46,578 bases of DNA, taken from contig NZ_AHYZ01000130.1 in NCBI RefSeq assembly GCF_000255495.1, positions 1 through 46,578 on the forward strand, given 5' to 3'. This DNA comes from Liquorilactobacillus vini DSM 20605. Lineage in GTDB: Bacteria; Bacillota; Bacilli; Lactobacillales; Lactobacillaceae. The notes under the pieces are model-generated. The model was not told the origin of the DNA, made no database searches, and saw only the letters and a program-made list of their open reading frames with translations. The position numbers and the translations under genes are program-made. Shown here piece by piece: positions 8,839 through 18,004 of this stretch (positions are counted from its first letter, which is position 1; each line of letters starts with the position of its first letter).

Positions 8839-8866
8839 ATTATAGCATTAGACTGCAACTTGTCAG
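8839..8866 (-). promoter_or_regulatory. Candidate rarA promoter
   Basis: On the minus strand, CTGACA (8866-8861), a 16-bp spacer ending in TGC, and TATAAT (8844-8839) form a good extended -10 promoter. It would give a leader of about 160 nt before the rarA ATG, in which I see no defined structure. Confidence 0.5.
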
Positions 8867-8872
8867 GTAATC

Positions 8873-8903
8873 TTGATTTTTGCCAAAATAAATTTGGTAT
8901 AAT
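8873..8903 (+). promoter_or_regulatory. Candidate promoter of the GshF-like gene
   Basis: A consensus TATAAT lies at 8898-8903, with a TTGATT-like -35 at 8873-8878. The 19-bp spacing is longer than ideal. It is back to back with the candidate rarA promoter. Confidence 0.45.
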
Positions 8904-8935
8904 AGTTTTGAGATTGATAAATGGAGGCTGTTGGA

Positions 8936-10996
8936 ATGCAATTTGATGATTTAGGAACATGGCTACAGAAAAATCAATTATTAGCTGCCACTGCTAATCT
9001 ACGCTGGCAAATTTTGTTACAGCGCCAGCTTGAAAAGCAGCCACTGCAATCAACTGAAGATTTAGGGGAGTTTTTAGCCCAAGCAAAAGGAGAGAACTTA
9101 CAGCCAGTCGAAAAAATTGACGGGGGAGTTTTACTCAAGACACCGGGATGGCTTTCAAAAAGAGGTGTTTTGCAGCGCTTAAAGCTGACTACGCTTTTGC
9201 TGCAAAAGAATTTAGGCAGCCAGGTTTTTTTGAATCCTTTCTCAACTGTCAGCCAGTTCGACCAGGGGATCAAGTTGCGTTGGCAATTGCCTGAATTCCT
9301 ATTACAGCAAAGTTATCAAGAAAAATTTAAATCTTTGCGGTTAGATTATTTGACTTATCGTGCACAAGTTTATTTAAAGATTATTCAACAGTTGAATAAT
9401 CATGCTTGGTTATTGCCTTATCTAACTGGATCAACGTCTGTAGCTGATGGGAAAATGGTTAAAAGCAGTTTTTGGCTATACCATTTTGCTCAGGGGTGGC
9501 CAGCAGATTTTCAATTTATGCTGCAGAATTTTACAGACCAACATTGGCAAGACATACCATTTCGGCCTTTGATTGTCGAGCTTAAAGTTAAAAATGGTCC
9601 CCGCAAAGTAATTGGCGGAATCGAACTGCAGTCATTAGAGCTTGATCCCTTTAATCCGATTGGCATTACCGGTGCGATTTTAGATTTGTTGCAGCTGCTG
9701 ACGGCTTATTTCTGGTTAACTCCAGGTTTGGTTAACGACCAGCTAACGCTTCAACTGAAGCAGTCATTTCAAAGAACTTCTCAGCAGGCAGCTGCTAATC
9801 CTTTTGCAGCGATCATTGAAACAAAAACAGCCCTTAAGCTGTTGAACCAGTTGACTGAGCTGATTAAAATGGCTAAATTTACCACTGCCGATCAGCTGTT
9901 AGCTGAATGTCAAACCTGGCGGCAAATGTTTAAAGATGGAACTCAAACCAAAAGCGGTCGGCTGTTGCGCCTGAGCTCTAAAACCGAAGCTAAGACTTGG
10001 CAACTGGCTCAAAAATCACTTGGGAAACTAACTGCCAGTTGGCAGCAGCGTGAATTGGTTGATGGTAATTCGCTGGAAGTTTTGGCAGCAGCTTTGGCTG
10101 AAGGTAAAAGCTATCAGATCTTGTCTGCAACCGAACATTTGATTAGAATTGAAGGCCAGTTGATCGGCGACGGCTTTTTAGTTGATACAGCCGGCAACTT
10201 AACTCAGCGCTGCTGGCATGATCGTATGCTTGCCAGTCAGTTGGCCGCTTCAGCTGGTTTTCAGGTTCCCATGCAATGGCAGATCAAAAATCAAGCAGAT
10301 TTTGAACGACTTTATCCACAGTTTGCTGATTTGGCTTTAGCAATCAAAGGCAGATATCAGCGCTCAGCCTTAGCTTTTCGTTTGCCGCTTCGAAAAGAGT
10401 TGCTGTGGTCTTTTGTCAAAAAGATTTTGCAGCAAGATCGGACTTGCTTGCTGCAGCAGCTGCAAGCTGGTAGTTGTTATCGATTTTTGTTAGTTGCGCA
10501 AAAGCCAATCACGATTGTTGAACGTTTACCGCAACAAATCGTGGGTGATGGACGTTCAACATTGGAACAATTGATTGAACGTAAACAATTGCTTTTTAAA
10601 CAGCAGCAACGGACATTTCCATTTGCTAAGTTACAGCAGCAAACGATTCGCGATCAAGGATATCAGTTAACTGACATTTTGCCAAGAGGTGCTCAGTTAT
10701 TATTGCGTTATGACAGCAGCAGCCAAACTGGTGAAGAGTATTTGGAAGTCAGTCGAGAAGTTGATCGATCGTATTTAGCTGCTATCAAACGATTAGCGGT
10801 AACGTTAGGCATGAAAAGTGGGGTACTGGATGTCATCATTCCCAATATTTATCGTCCCTTTAAACCACAAGCTGCTGATCAATTTTATTTTTTGTCAGCT
10901 CATCAAACTGTTGATTTAAGTTTGCTGCAGCAGGTCAAGCTTGGTCCAGCTCGCCCGCTGGGAAAGTTAATTTTTAGAGCAATTGTTTGCAAGTAA
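8936..10996 (+). CDS. Diverged GshF-like protein (glutamate-cysteine ligase plus ATP-grasp halves)
   Basis: The protein has the architecture of bifunctional GshF, which makes glutathione: an N-terminal glutamate-cysteine-ligase-like half (about 1-400) and a C-terminal ATP-grasp half (about 430-686). Recognisable anchors are YLTYRAQVYLKI, GIELQSLELDPFNPIGI (228-244) in the ligase half, and VGDGRSTLEQLIERK (from 536) plus SREVDRSYLAAIKRLAVTLG in the ATP-grasp half. However, the family's N-terminal GLE(K/R)E metal-binding motif and the GIHxNF substrate motif are missing or replaced (GIKLRW), and the ATP-grasp glycine-rich loop is not evident (IKGRYQRSALAFRL). At 686 residues it is shorter than usual GshF (about 750). 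I infer an inactive or re-purposed paralogue. The ATG at 8936 is chosen for the GGAGG 8 nt upstream, over an ATG at 8921. Confidence 0.7.
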   Translation: MQFDDLGTWLQKNQLLAATANLRWQILLQRQLEKQPLQSTEDLGEFLAQAKGENLQPVEKIDGGVLLKTPGWLSKRGVLQRLKLTTLLLQKNLGSQVFLNPFSTVSQFDQGIKLRWQLPEFLLQQSYQEKFKSLRLDYLTYRAQVYLKIIQQLNNHAWLLPYLTGSTSVADGKMVKSSFWLYHFAQGWPADFQFMLQNFTDQHWQDIPFRPLIVELKVKNGPRKVIGGIELQSLELDPFNPIGITGAILDLLQLLTAYFWLTPGLVNDQLTLQLKQSFQRTSQQAAANPFAAIIETKTALKLLNQLTELIKMAKFTTADQLLAECQTWRQMFKDGTQTKSGRLLRLSSKTEAKTWQLAQKSLGKLTASWQQRELVDGNSLEVLAAALAEGKSYQILSATEHLIRIEGQLIGDGFLVDTAGNLTQRCWHDRMLASQLAASAGFQVPMQWQIKNQADFERLYPQFADLALAIKGRYQRSALAFRLPLRKELLWSFVKKILQQDRTCLLQQLQAGSCYRFLLVAQKPITIVERLPQQIVGDGRSTLEQLIERKQLLFKQQQRTFPFAKLQQQTIRDQGYQLTDILPRGAQLLLRYDSSSQTGEEYLEVSREVDRSYLAAIKRLAVTLGMKSGVLDVIIPNIYRPFKPQAADQFYFLSAHQTVDLSLLQQVKLGPARPLGKLIFRAIVCK

Positions 10997-11005
10997 AAAA
11001 TAATT

Positions 11006-11044
11006 AAAAGAGTGAACAAATTTATTTTGTTCACTCTTTTAAAT
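11006..11044. terminator. Bidirectional terminator
   Basis: AAAAGAGTGAACAAA (11006-11020) pairs perfectly with TTTGTTCACTCTTTT (11026-11040) around a short loop, with T-rich sequence following. It separates the convergent GshF-like gene and metF. Confidence 0.9.
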
Positions 11045-11069
11045 TTTGATAACTTAAGTTAACAATGAA

Positions 11070-11930
11070 TTACTTTGATTTAAGGAATCTTGCGTGGATT
11101 GCCTGACAAACTCGCCGTGTTATTTTTGAATGATTGAGTGTGTAAAGATGGATCCCAGCAACTTGGTGGTCAAGTAAGTCATTGATTTGGTCAATTGTGA
11201 ATTGAACACCGGCTTGCTTGAAGCCAGCAGAATTTACTCGAAAAGTTGCCAGGATTGCTTGGAGTTTTGGCGGTAAAGTTAAGTTGCTCTTTTGCAAAAA
11301 GCGGATAATTTGTTGACGATTGTCCAGCAGCATAATCCCAGCTAGAATTGGAATTTTGATGCCAGCTTGACTGCAGGCCGTCTGGAAATTGTAAAACAGT
11401 TCATTCGAAAAAAAAGTTTGGCTAATTAAAAAATCACAGCCAGCGGCGACTTTTTGCCTTAAATGAGCAATATCTGTTGCTAAACTTTGGGCTTCTGGAT
11501 GTTTTTCGGGATAGCAAGCAGCAAAGATTTGAAAGCTGTGATCATGTTTCTTGATGAATTTAATTAAATCGCTAGCATGGTTGAAATCGCCTTGGTCAGC
11601 CAATCCTGGTGTTGCATCGCCACGGACTACTAAAATATTTTTGACTTTATTGGCTTTTAATTCCGGTAAAAGTTGTAAGACTTGTGCTTGAGAAAGATAG
11701 CGAGCAGTCAGGTGAATCATCGCTGGTAGTTGAAAATCGGTTTGAATAGTATCAGCAATTGCTAAAGTAGACGTCTTAAAATTAAGCCAGTGATTGCTAT
11801 TAGCAACACTAATAAAAGCTGGATTGAAATCAGCAAGTTGTTGCAGTAATTGTTGAAAAGCCGGGTGATTAGCAATTAAGTTTTTAGGTGGGAAGACTTC
11901 AAATGATAAACTTGGCGGATTTTGTTGCAT
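11070..11930 (-). CDS. metF: Methylenetetrahydrofolate reductase
   Basis: This flavoenzyme reduces 5,10-methylene-THF to 5-methyl-THF for methionine synthesis. The 286-residue TIM-barrel protein begins SLSFEVFPPKN, with the catalytic-type Glu of the family, and has ISVANSNHW, MIHLTARYLS, NILVVRGD and FLISQTFFSN, all typical MetF segments. The ATG at 11930 is chosen because AAAGGA lies 9 nt upstream; an ATG at 11939 touches that site and would lack its own. No methionine synthase gene is adjacent. It is downstream of the rpsD terminator and I see no convincing promoter, so it may depend on read-through or a weak local promoter. Confidence 0.9.
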   Translation of the reverse strand: MQQNPPSLSFEVFPPKNLIANHPAFQQLLQQLADFNPAFISVANSNHWLNFKTSTLAIADTIQTDFQLPAMIHLTARYLSQAQVLQLLPELKANKVKNILVVRGDATPGLADQGDFNHASDLIKFIKKHDHSFQIFAACYPEKHPEAQSLATDIAHLRQKVAAGCDFLISQTFFSNELFYNFQTACSQAGIKIPILAGIMLLDNRQQIIRFLQKSNLTLPPKLQAILATFRVNSAGFKQAGVQFTIDQINDLLDHQVAGIHLYTLNHSKITRRVCQAIHARFLKSK

Positions 11931-11983
11931 GGCTATCATTCCTTTAAACTTAGCGGTTAACTGATTAACAAATTAATGTTATC

Positions 11984-12015
11984 AAAAAACAGGCTAGCAA
12001 GCAGCCTGTTTTTTT
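11984..12015 (-). terminator. rpsD terminator
   Basis: On the minus strand, AACAGGCT and AGCCTGTT arms close a short loop and are followed by a run of T residues, starting 7 bp after the rpsD stop. Confidence 0.85.
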
Positions 12016-12021
12016 GACGAA

Positions 12022-12630
12022 TTAAAGTTTGTTGTAGTATTCAACGATCAGGGCTTCATCGATATCGGCTTCAAGTTCATCACGTTGAGGCAGACGAGTC
12101 AATGTACCTTCAAGTTTATTGTCATCAAATGTCAGATATTGTGGGCGGCCAACTGCCGCTTCCAAAGCATCTTTAACAACTTGTAATTCTTTAGAACGTT
12201 CACGCAAGGAAATTACATCGCCAACAGCAACTTCAAAAGAAGGAATATCAACTCGTTTGCCATTAACGGTTATATGACCATGGTTAACTAACTGGCGAGC
12301 TTGGCGCCGAGTTGTTGCCAAACCAAGCCGGTAAACTATATTATCTAATCGGCGTTCCAACAAGACCATAAAGTTATCACCATGACGACCTTCTCGAATC
12401 TTGCCAGCCCGAACGAATAAATTAGCAAATTGACGTTCTGACAAACCATACATTAAACGCAGCTTTTGTTTTTCACGCAATTGCAAGCCATATTCAGATA
12501 ATTTGCGGCGATTGTTTTGACCGTGATCACCCGGAGCATATGGCCGGCGTGATAATTCTTTTCCGGTACCACTTAAAGAGATACCTAAACGACGTGAGAC
12601 TTTCCAACTTGGACCTGTATAACGAGACAT
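12022..12630 (-). CDS. rpsD: 30S ribosomal protein S4
   Basis: S4 is a primary 16S rRNA-binding protein that starts assembly of the small subunit. The 202-residue protein is of normal Firmicute length: [18 protein letters not shown] at the N-terminus, then [12 protein letters not shown], and the S4 RNA-binding domain around 92-155 ([22 protein letters not shown], shown here as two family blocks, then [19 protein letters not shown] sequence). It is preceded by GGAGG with correct spacing. It is a single-gene operon with a strong promoter, a roughly 170-nt leader and a terminator. In Bacillus subtilis, S4 represses its own leader, and this leader is a candidate for the same control. Confidence 0.98.
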   Translation of the reverse strand: MSRYTGPSWKVSRRLGISLSGTGKELSRRPYAPGDHGQNNRRKLSEYGLQLREKQKLRLMYGLSERQFANLFVRAGKIREGRHGDNFMVLLERRLDNIVYRLGLATTRRQARQLVNHGHITVNGKRVDIPSFEVAVGDVISLRERSKELQVVKDALEAAVGRPQYLTFDDNKLEGTLTRLPQRDELEADIDEALIVEYYNKL

Positions 12631-12802
12631 AAAAAATCCTCCAATAAATTTTTTTGGAGTAAAATAAGCGAATATCTGCTTAGTATTCGTGCATTTTCTT
12701 TTGCAATTTTCACTCTTGCAGCCGAAGAGGTACTAATTGAACCATATGTTAGGCAACAAAATGTTGACGAGCTTACCGCAGACTGCTGCATTATTTTACA
12801 CA
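12631..12802 (-). promoter_or_regulatory. rpsD mRNA leader, candidate S4 autoregulatory element
   Basis: The leader runs from the predicted start near 12802 to the rpsD ribosome binding site. It is long for a one-gene mRNA, contains no convincing ORF, and has several short inverted repeats, including complementary segments near the GGAGG site (CTCCAAAA and TTGGAGG). S4 autoregulation through a leader is established in Bacillus subtilis; its presence here is inferred from position and length. Confidence 0.45.
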
Positions 12803-12808
12803 AATTTA

Positions 12809-12837
12809 ATCATACTAAATTTAATTCCTAACGTCAA
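12809..12837 (-). promoter_or_regulatory. rpsD promoter
   Basis: On the minus strand, TTGACG (12837-12832) and TATGAT (12814-12809) are separated by exactly 17 bp. The same hexamer pair and spacing occur at the valS leader promoter. Confidence 0.75.
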
Positions 12838-12840
12838 ATA

Positions 12841-13299
12841 TTAATTCCAACAATTTTCAACAATTTGTGCGACTTGTTCAAAGAATTGCTGATCTTTAGC
12901 TTTAAAGCGTCCAAACTTGCGTGAATCAAGATCAAGGACCCCGATGCTTGCTCCTTGACTTGAAATTAGCGGAACCACGATTTCAGCATTTGTAGCGGTG
13001 TCGCAGGCAATGTGACCAGGAAAAAGGTGGACGTTTTCAACGATAAGCGTTTGTTTTGTTTGGAAGGCTTGTCCACAAACGCCTTTGCCAATACCAATTC
13101 GAGTGCAAGCTGGCTTACCTTGAAAAGGCCCTAAAATCAACATTTGCTCAGCTGAATCGAACAAATAAAATCCACTCCAGCTTAAATCTGGCAACTGATC
13201 ATATAAAAATGCACTGATATTGGCTAAATTAGCCGTCAAATTTGTTTCACCTTGTGTTAAAGATCTTAATTGTTTTAGTAATAAATTATTTTCTCCCAT
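12841..13299 (-). CDS. msrC: Free methionine-(R)-sulfoxide reductase (GAF domain)
   Basis: fRMsr repairs free methionine-R-sulfoxide using thioredoxin. The 152-residue protein is one GAF domain. Three cysteines, at residues 65, 75 and 99 (GKPACTRIGIGKGVC and HIACDTATN), keep exactly the spacing of the catalytic set in E. coli fRMsr (Cys84, 94, 118), which separates it from signalling GAF domains. The ATG is preceded closely by an in-frame stop, so the start is fixed; a GGGG stretch 8 nt upstream and AAAGGAG further off may serve as the binding site. It lies upstream of the rpsD promoter and is divergent from ezrA. Confidence 0.9.
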   Translation of the reverse strand: MGENNLLLKQLRSLTQGETNLTANLANISAFLYDQLPDLSWSGFYLFDSAEQMLILGPFQGKPACTRIGIGKGVCGQAFQTKQTLIVENVHLFPGHIACDTATNAEIVVPLISSQGASIGVLDLDSRKFGRFKAKDQQFFEQVAQIVENCWN

Positions 13300-13352
13300 G
13301 AATTAAGCCCCAATTCTCCTTTAGGTTATTCGTGTATCTTAGCGTTTTCTTA

Positions 13353-13361
13353 TGTTATAAT
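13353..13361 (+). promoter_or_regulatory. Candidate ezrA promoter (extended -10)
   Basis: TGTTATAAT is an extended -10 element. No good -35 is seen at the standard distance. It lies about 78 bp before the ezrA start. Confidence 0.45.
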
Positions 13362-13438
13362 TGAAATTAGATTTTAACTTTATTGGCGCGATAAATCAAG
13401 CAATTAATAAATAAGGGCTTTATAGGAGTGTGGATCGG

Positions 13439-15151
13439 ATGATAACACCGATTTTAAGTGTAATTGTGATTGTGGCAGTGATTGGCTATGCTACTTTTTT
13501 CTATTTGCAACGTAAATATCTTCATGAAATTTCAAAACAGCAAGCACAGATCAGTTCATTCATTGAGTCATCTCTTAATGATGAACTTGCAAATATGAAA
13601 GAAATTCATTTATCCGGTCAAACTCGTCAGCAATTTGAAGAGACCCGTCAAAGTTATCTTTATTCGGTCAATCATCGGTTACCAGAAATTTCAGAAAGAT
13701 TACTAGAATTGCAGGATGTTTGCAAACAATATCATTTTATTCAGGTTTATCGTGAATTAAAAGTGATTACGCTTAAAACACAGGCTGCCGCCAAACTAGA
13801 AAACAAGACGCGGGCGGAAATTACAGGACTAAAGAAAAGCAATCAGCTTCATCGGCAAAAGCTACACGAACTCGAACAACGGTATCAAGATTTGCGAAAG
13901 AAGCTATTAGCTAAGAATTTTTCATACGGACCAAGTATTGATAAATTAGAAGAAAATCTAGGAAATTTGGAGAATACTTTTGATCAATACGCTAATTTTG
14001 CGCAGCAGGGTGATTACATTCAAGCTGATCAAGTCTTGAATCATTTAGAAAAAGACACGGATGTTTTAGATAATCAATTAAAACAAATACCTAAATTGTA
14101 TCGAAGTCAAAAGAATGTTTATCCCGACCAATTAGCAGAAATTTTGAGCAGCTTTCAACAGTTAACAGCTCAAAAGTATGGTTTTAAAGAAGATTTAGCC
14201 GTTAAAGTTAAGGAGATTCAGGCTCAAATTGGGGAAAATTTGGTTGACTTAAAAGATTTGCAGGTTTCGGTTGCAACTAAACGCGATCAAGAGATTACTG
14301 GGAAAATTGACCAATTATATGATCAATTAGAGCAAGAGTTCAAAGCACGGCGTCAGGTGGAAAAGACACGTCAGCAGCTGAGTCAATTCATTCAGCATGC
14401 TCGTCAGCAGCAGCATGAATTAATGATCGAGCTTGATCGCTTGAGCCAAAATTATTCTTTTAATCATCATGAGATGGAAGCTGGCCGTCATTTAGGAACA
14501 GACCTTAAAAAAATTGAAAACGAATTTTCAGTAACCTCGCAACAAATTCGTGAAGGGTTGCCAGTTTATTCAGAGGTTTGGTTACAACAGGAAACGCAGA
14601 TCGCTAGTCTGCAACAGATTGAGAAAAAACAGTCAGAAATTAATCAAAGTATTCAAGGATTGTGGCATGAAGAACAAGAAGCACGCCAAGCAGCTCAAAC
14701 GTTCGATCTTGAAATTCATCAGCTGCACCGAAAACTTGCTAAACAGAACTTACCGGGGTTACCTAAAACGTATCTTGATTTCTTCTTGACCGTTAGTGAT
14801 GAGATCGAACAGTTGTTGAATGACTTAAATCAGATTAAGATTGATCTGGATCAAATTAACAAAAGTTTGTTAGATATTCAAGCGGATCTTGACAAATTGA
14901 CTGAAAAGACTAATGATATTTCTGATAGTGCGGCTTTAGCGGAAGTGCTGCTTCAGTATGCTAATCGTTATAAGATCCGTTATCCTGAAGTTGCTCAAGC
15001 TGCTAATCAAGCTGATCAGCTTTTTAATCAAAAGTTTGATTATGCTGCCAGTTTAGAAAAAATTGCCACTGCGGTTGATCGAGTTGAACCAGGTGCTTAT
15101 AAAAAATTAGAAAATCAGTACTATGCACAAAATCCGGTTAAAGAACATTGA
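13439..15151 (+). CDS. ezrA: Septation ring formation regulator EzrA
   Basis: EzrA is a membrane-anchored, spectrin-like protein of low-GC Gram-positives that interacts with FtsZ and limits ring formation away from mid-cell. The 570-residue protein has one N-terminal transmembrane helix (ITPILSVIVIVAVIGYATFF) followed by a basic linker and a long, Gln/Glu/Lys-rich coiled coil to the end, with no extracellular domain. The length matches family members. The ATG at 13439 is chosen over the GTG at 13430 because TAGGAG lies about 10 nt upstream of the ATG. It is transcribed alone, followed by a short hairpin, then iscS-thiI; this ezrA-iscS-thiI order is common in Firmicutes. Confidence 0.93.
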   Translation: MITPILSVIVIVAVIGYATFFYLQRKYLHEISKQQAQISSFIESSLNDELANMKEIHLSGQTRQQFEETRQSYLYSVNHRLPEISERLLELQDVCKQYHFIQVYRELKVITLKTQAAAKLENKTRAEITGLKKSNQLHRQKLHELEQRYQDLRKKLLAKNFSYGPSIDKLEENLGNLENTFDQYANFAQQGDYIQADQVLNHLEKDTDVLDNQLKQIPKLYRSQKNVYPDQLAEILSSFQQLTAQKYGFKEDLAVKVKEIQAQIGENLVDLKDLQVSVATKRDQEITGKIDQLYDQLEQEFKARRQVEKTRQQLSQFIQHARQQQHELMIELDRLSQNYSFNHHEMEAGRHLGTDLKKIENEFSVTSQQIREGLPVYSEVWLQQETQIASLQQIEKKQSEINQSIQGLWHEEQEARQAAQTFDLEIHQLHRKLAKQNLPGLPKTYLDFFLTVSDEIEQLLNDLNQIKIDLDQINKSLLDIQADLDKLTEKTNDISDSAALAEVLLQYANRYKIRYPEVAQAANQADQLFNQKFDYAASLEKIATAVDRVEPGAYKKLENQYYAQNPVKEH

Positions 15152-15180
15152 AGCTAAGATTTTTAATTTTAGAATTAAGA

Positions 15181-15203
15181 AGCAGCGATAGGCTGTTTTT
15201 TTT
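15181..15203 (+). terminator. Short terminator after ezrA
   Basis: AGCAGC and GCTGTT can form a 6-bp stem (one G-U pair) with a 5-nt loop, followed by a run of T residues. The stem is weak but the tail is good. Confidence 0.6.
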
Positions 15204-15326
15204 GAGATTAATTTTACTAATGAAGGCTAAAACTGAAAATAATTTTCGCAGCTTTTTCCTAAAGCATTTAAGTGTGCTATATTAGATTGCAGTTGATTAG
15301 AATTAAAGGACGGTGGAATTTATAAA

Positions 15327-16475
15327 ATGATTTATTTTGATAACAGTGCAACAACCAAAGTCTCGGCTGCTGTTTTAGCAACCTATGATCAGGTTTCACA
15401 ACAGATTTGGGGTAATCCCTCGTCTTTGCATGCTCTTGGCGAAAAAGCCTTTGGACTGCTTGAACAGTCGCGACAACAAATAGCAAATCTACTGGGAGTT
15501 GCTGCCGATGAAATCTTCTTCACGAGTGGCGGCACTGAAGGAGATAATTGGGTCGTTAAGGGGACAGCCATTGAAAAGCATATTTATGGTAAACATATTA
15601 TTACTTCAAGTATTGAACATCCGGCCGTTTTAAATTCGATGGCGCAACTAGAAAAACTTGGCTTTGAAGTTACCTATTTGCCGGTTGATAAAGCTGGGCA
15701 GGTTGATCCTGCTGATGTTGCGGCAGCAATTCGGCCAGATACGATCTTGGTTTCAATTATGGCAGTCAATAATGAAATTGGTTCAATTCAACCTCATTTG
15801 GAAATTGCTAAGATCTTGCAAGCATATCCAAAGATTCATTATCACATTGATGCTGTTCAAGGAATTGGCAAGGGAATTCAACAATTGATTATGAATGAGC
15901 GCGTCGATTTTGTGACTTTTTCTGGTCACAAATTTCATGCTCCCCGTGGAATTGGCATCATGTATAAACGGCGCGGCCGCAAAATTGCTTCATTAATGAG
16001 TGGTGGTGGTCAAGAAAAGGATCTTCGCAGTGGTACCGAAAATTTACCAGCAATTGCAGCCATGGCCAAAGCTTTGCGCTTATTACTCAACAATGAAGCT
16101 GCTAAAGTTAAGCAGCAAGCAGCTATTAAGCAATATTTATATGAACATTTAATTAAATATTCGAAAGTTACGATGTTTACTCAATTAGGGCCAAATTTTG
16201 CTCCGCATATTTTGTGTTTTACAATTGATGGAGTACGTGGAGAAACGATTGTTCATGCTTTTGAAGAACACCAGATCTATATTTCAACGACTAGTGCTTG
16301 CTCATCGAAAAAACACGTGATCTCTGGGACTTTGAATGCCATGAAAATTCCAGAAAAAGTTGCGACTTCTGCTGTTCGGGTCAGTCTTGATGAAAATAAT
16401 ACCTTGGAACAAGCTAAACAATTTATGGAAGTTTTCGACCAGCTTTATCAGCGGTTTGCCAAAATCAATTCTTAG
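15327..16475 (+). CDS. Cysteine desulfurase (NifZ/IscS type) dedicated to ThiI
   Basis: This PLP enzyme takes sulfur from cysteine as a persulfide. The 382-residue protein has YFDNSATTK at the N-terminus, [17 protein letters not shown], the PLP lysine 202 in [12 protein letters not shown] and the catalytic cysteine 325 in TTSACSSKK. Its partner is given by context: thiI starts 11 bp downstream with its own AGGAGG. The equivalent pair in Bacillus subtilis (NifZ-ThiI) makes 4-thiouridine in tRNA. I infer that role rather than general Fe-S assembly, because no scaffold gene is adjacent. The ATG has an AAAGGA/GGTGG-type site upstream. Confidence 0.92.
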   Translation: MIYFDNSATTKVSAAVLATYDQVSQQIWGNPSSLHALGEKAFGLLEQSRQQIANLLGVAADEIFFTSGGTEGDNWVVKGTAIEKHIYGKHIITSSIEHPAVLNSMAQLEKLGFEVTYLPVDKAGQVDPADVAAAIRPDTILVSIMAVNNEIGSIQPHLEIAKILQAYPKIHYHIDAVQGIGKGIQQLIMNERVDFVTFSGHKFHAPRGIGIMYKRRGRKIASLMSGGGQEKDLRSGTENLPAIAAMAKALRLLLNNEAAKVKQQAAIKQYLYEHLIKYSKVTMFTQLGPNFAPHILCFTIDGVRGETIVHAFEEHQIYISTTSACSSKKHVISGTLNAMKIPEKVATSAVRVSLDENNTLEQAKQFMEVFDQLYQRFAKINS

Positions 16476-16485
16476 GAGGTACATT

Positions 16486-17703
16486 GTGGAATATACTGAA
16501 ATCATGGTTCGTTATGGAGAACTATCGACCAAAGGAAAAAATCGCCGGAGTTTCATTGACCGTTTGGCTTATAATACGCGGTCAATTTTGCATGATTTTC
16601 CAGCGGTTATCGTCAAAGCTCATCGTGATCGGATGCATGTTCAGCTGCATGGCACGGCTGCTAAGCCAGTGATCGAACGTTTGCAAAAAGTTTTTGGAAT
16701 TCAAAATTTTTCGCCTTCGATCAGAGTTGAACGTGATTTAAAGGCCGTCAAAGAAACAGCCATTGCAATGGTCAAGGAACAATTTAAACCAGGAATGACT
16801 TTTAAGATCAATACTCGCCGTTCAGATCATGATTTCCAATACGATACTAATCAAATGAACGATCTTTTAGGTGGCGTAATTTTGGATAGTTTTCCTGGAA
16901 TCAAAGTTAAAATGAAAGAACCTGATTTGATTTTGCGAGTTGAAATCAGAAAAAACGGAATTTTTCTTTCAAGTCAGAAAATTGAGGGGGCTGGTGGTTT
17001 GCCGGTTGGCACGGCTGGCAAGGGTTTATTAATGATTTCTGGTGGGATTGATTCACCGGTTGCTGGCTATTTGGCTATGAAACGCGGTGTCGATTTGGAA
17101 ATGATCCATTTTTTCAGTCCGCCGTATACTAGTCAGCAAGCGTTGAACAAGGCAAAAGAATTGACGGCTAAACTGGCTGTCTTTAGTGGTAGTATCAAAT
17201 TTATTGAGGTACCATTTACCGAGATCCAAGAAACAGTCAAACATGACGTGCCTGAAGGTTATTTAATGACCGTGCAACGGCGCTTTATGTTGCGTTTGGC
17301 AGCATTAGTTGCACAGAAACGCCAGAATTTGGCAATCTTTAATGGTGAATCGATTGGTCAGGTTGCTTCGCAGACTCTTGAAAGCATGGTTGCAATCAAT
17401 GACGTAACCAATTTGCCAGTTTTGCGACCAGTCGTTTCTTTAGATAAAAATGAAATTATTGATATTGCCCAAAAAATTGGTACTTTTGATTTGTCGATCA
17501 TGCCGTTTGAAGATTGCTGTACAATTTTTGCTCCACCAGCACCTAAAACTAAACCGCGATTGGATCGAACTCGGCAGTATGAAAGCCATTTAGATGTTAA
17601 TGGCTTGCTTGAGCGGGCGCTGGCAGGTATTAAAATCAGTGAAATTAAAGTTGGCGAGACCTTTTTGGCTGAAGAAGATCCGAGTTTCAGTCAATTATTG
17701 TAA
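16486..17703 (+). CDS. thiI: tRNA 4-thiouridine synthetase ThiI
   Basis: ThiI adenylates U8 of tRNA and transfers sulfur from the neighbouring desulfurase. The 405-residue protein has an N-terminal ferredoxin-like/THUMP region (about 1-165), the PP-loop [11 protein letters not shown] starting at residue 185, and a cysteine at 344 ([10 protein letters not shown]), the position of the acceptor cysteine in E. coli ThiI. There is no C-terminal rhodanese domain, as usual in Bacillales and Lactobacillales. The start is a GTG at 16486, fixed by AGGAGG six nt upstream. An ATG further upstream in frame would overlap the desulfurase gene and is rejected. Confidence 0.95.
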   Translation: MEYTEIMVRYGELSTKGKNRRSFIDRLAYNTRSILHDFPAVIVKAHRDRMHVQLHGTAAKPVIERLQKVFGIQNFSPSIRVERDLKAVKETAIAMVKEQFKPGMTFKINTRRSDHDFQYDTNQMNDLLGGVILDSFPGIKVKMKEPDLILRVEIRKNGIFLSSQKIEGAGGLPVGTAGKGLLMISGGIDSPVAGYLAMKRGVDLEMIHFFSPPYTSQQALNKAKELTAKLAVFSGSIKFIEVPFTEIQETVKHDVPEGYLMTVQRRFMLRLAALVAQKRQNLAIFNGESIGQVASQTLESMVAINDVTNLPVLRPVVSLDKNEIIDIAQKIGTFDLSIMPFEDCCTIFAPPAPKTKPRLDRTRQYESHLDVNGLLERALAGIKISEIKVGETFLAEEDPSFSQLL

Positions 17704-17709
17704 AATAGC

Positions 17710-17738
17710 TTGACGAGCTGGGCGTTTCAGGCTATGAT
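17710..17738 (+). promoter_or_regulatory. Promoter of the valS T-box leader
   Basis: TTGACG (17710-17715) and TATGAT (17733-17738) are separated by 17 bp. The predicted start near 17745 is just before the T-box stem I. Confidence 0.75.
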
Positions 17739-17744
17739 TACGTT

Positions 17745-17966
17745 TAAAGGCAATGATCGAGAGTTTTAAATACGCTAACTAGTCAGAGAAGAAGCCGTTT
17801 AGTGTGAGGCTTTCTAGTTAGTATTTAATTGTAGCTCGTTAGCCGCCGGATTGAAGTTAGTAGGCCCGGCCGGAACTTGGTTTTCGTTAACTTTTCAAGT
17901 GGAGTCAAAGACTCAATTTAGGTGGTACCACGGCTAAGTCGTCCTATTTAGGACGGCTTTTTTTGC
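17745..17966 (+). promoter_or_regulatory. T-box leader (Val specifier GUA) with terminator, controlling valS
   Basis: This leader senses uncharged tRNA-Val. The conserved T-box AGGTGGTACCACGG lies at 17920-17933 and a terminator hairpin (GTCGTCC/GGACGGC, then T residues) at about 17939-17965. Stem I is bounded by CGAG (17758-17761) and CTCG (17835-17838), with AAATAC/GTATTT above the specifier loop. The 3' side of that loop holds GTA at 17831-17833, a valine codon followed by a purine. When charged tRNA is abundant, the terminator forms and valS is off. Confidence 0.93.
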
Positions 17967-18004
17967 ACTCGAAATTGCTCAAAGAATCAAAGGGGGAAAA
18001 TCAG

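Noticed and set aside
12585..12803. 72-residue minus-strand ORF across the rpsD leader
   Set aside because: It overlaps the rpsD start in another frame and spans a structured leader downstream of a strong promoter; no family resemblance.
15389..15571. Antisense ORFs inside the cysteine desulfurase and other large genes
   Set aside because: They are shadows of well-supported coding frames and have no independent start signals.
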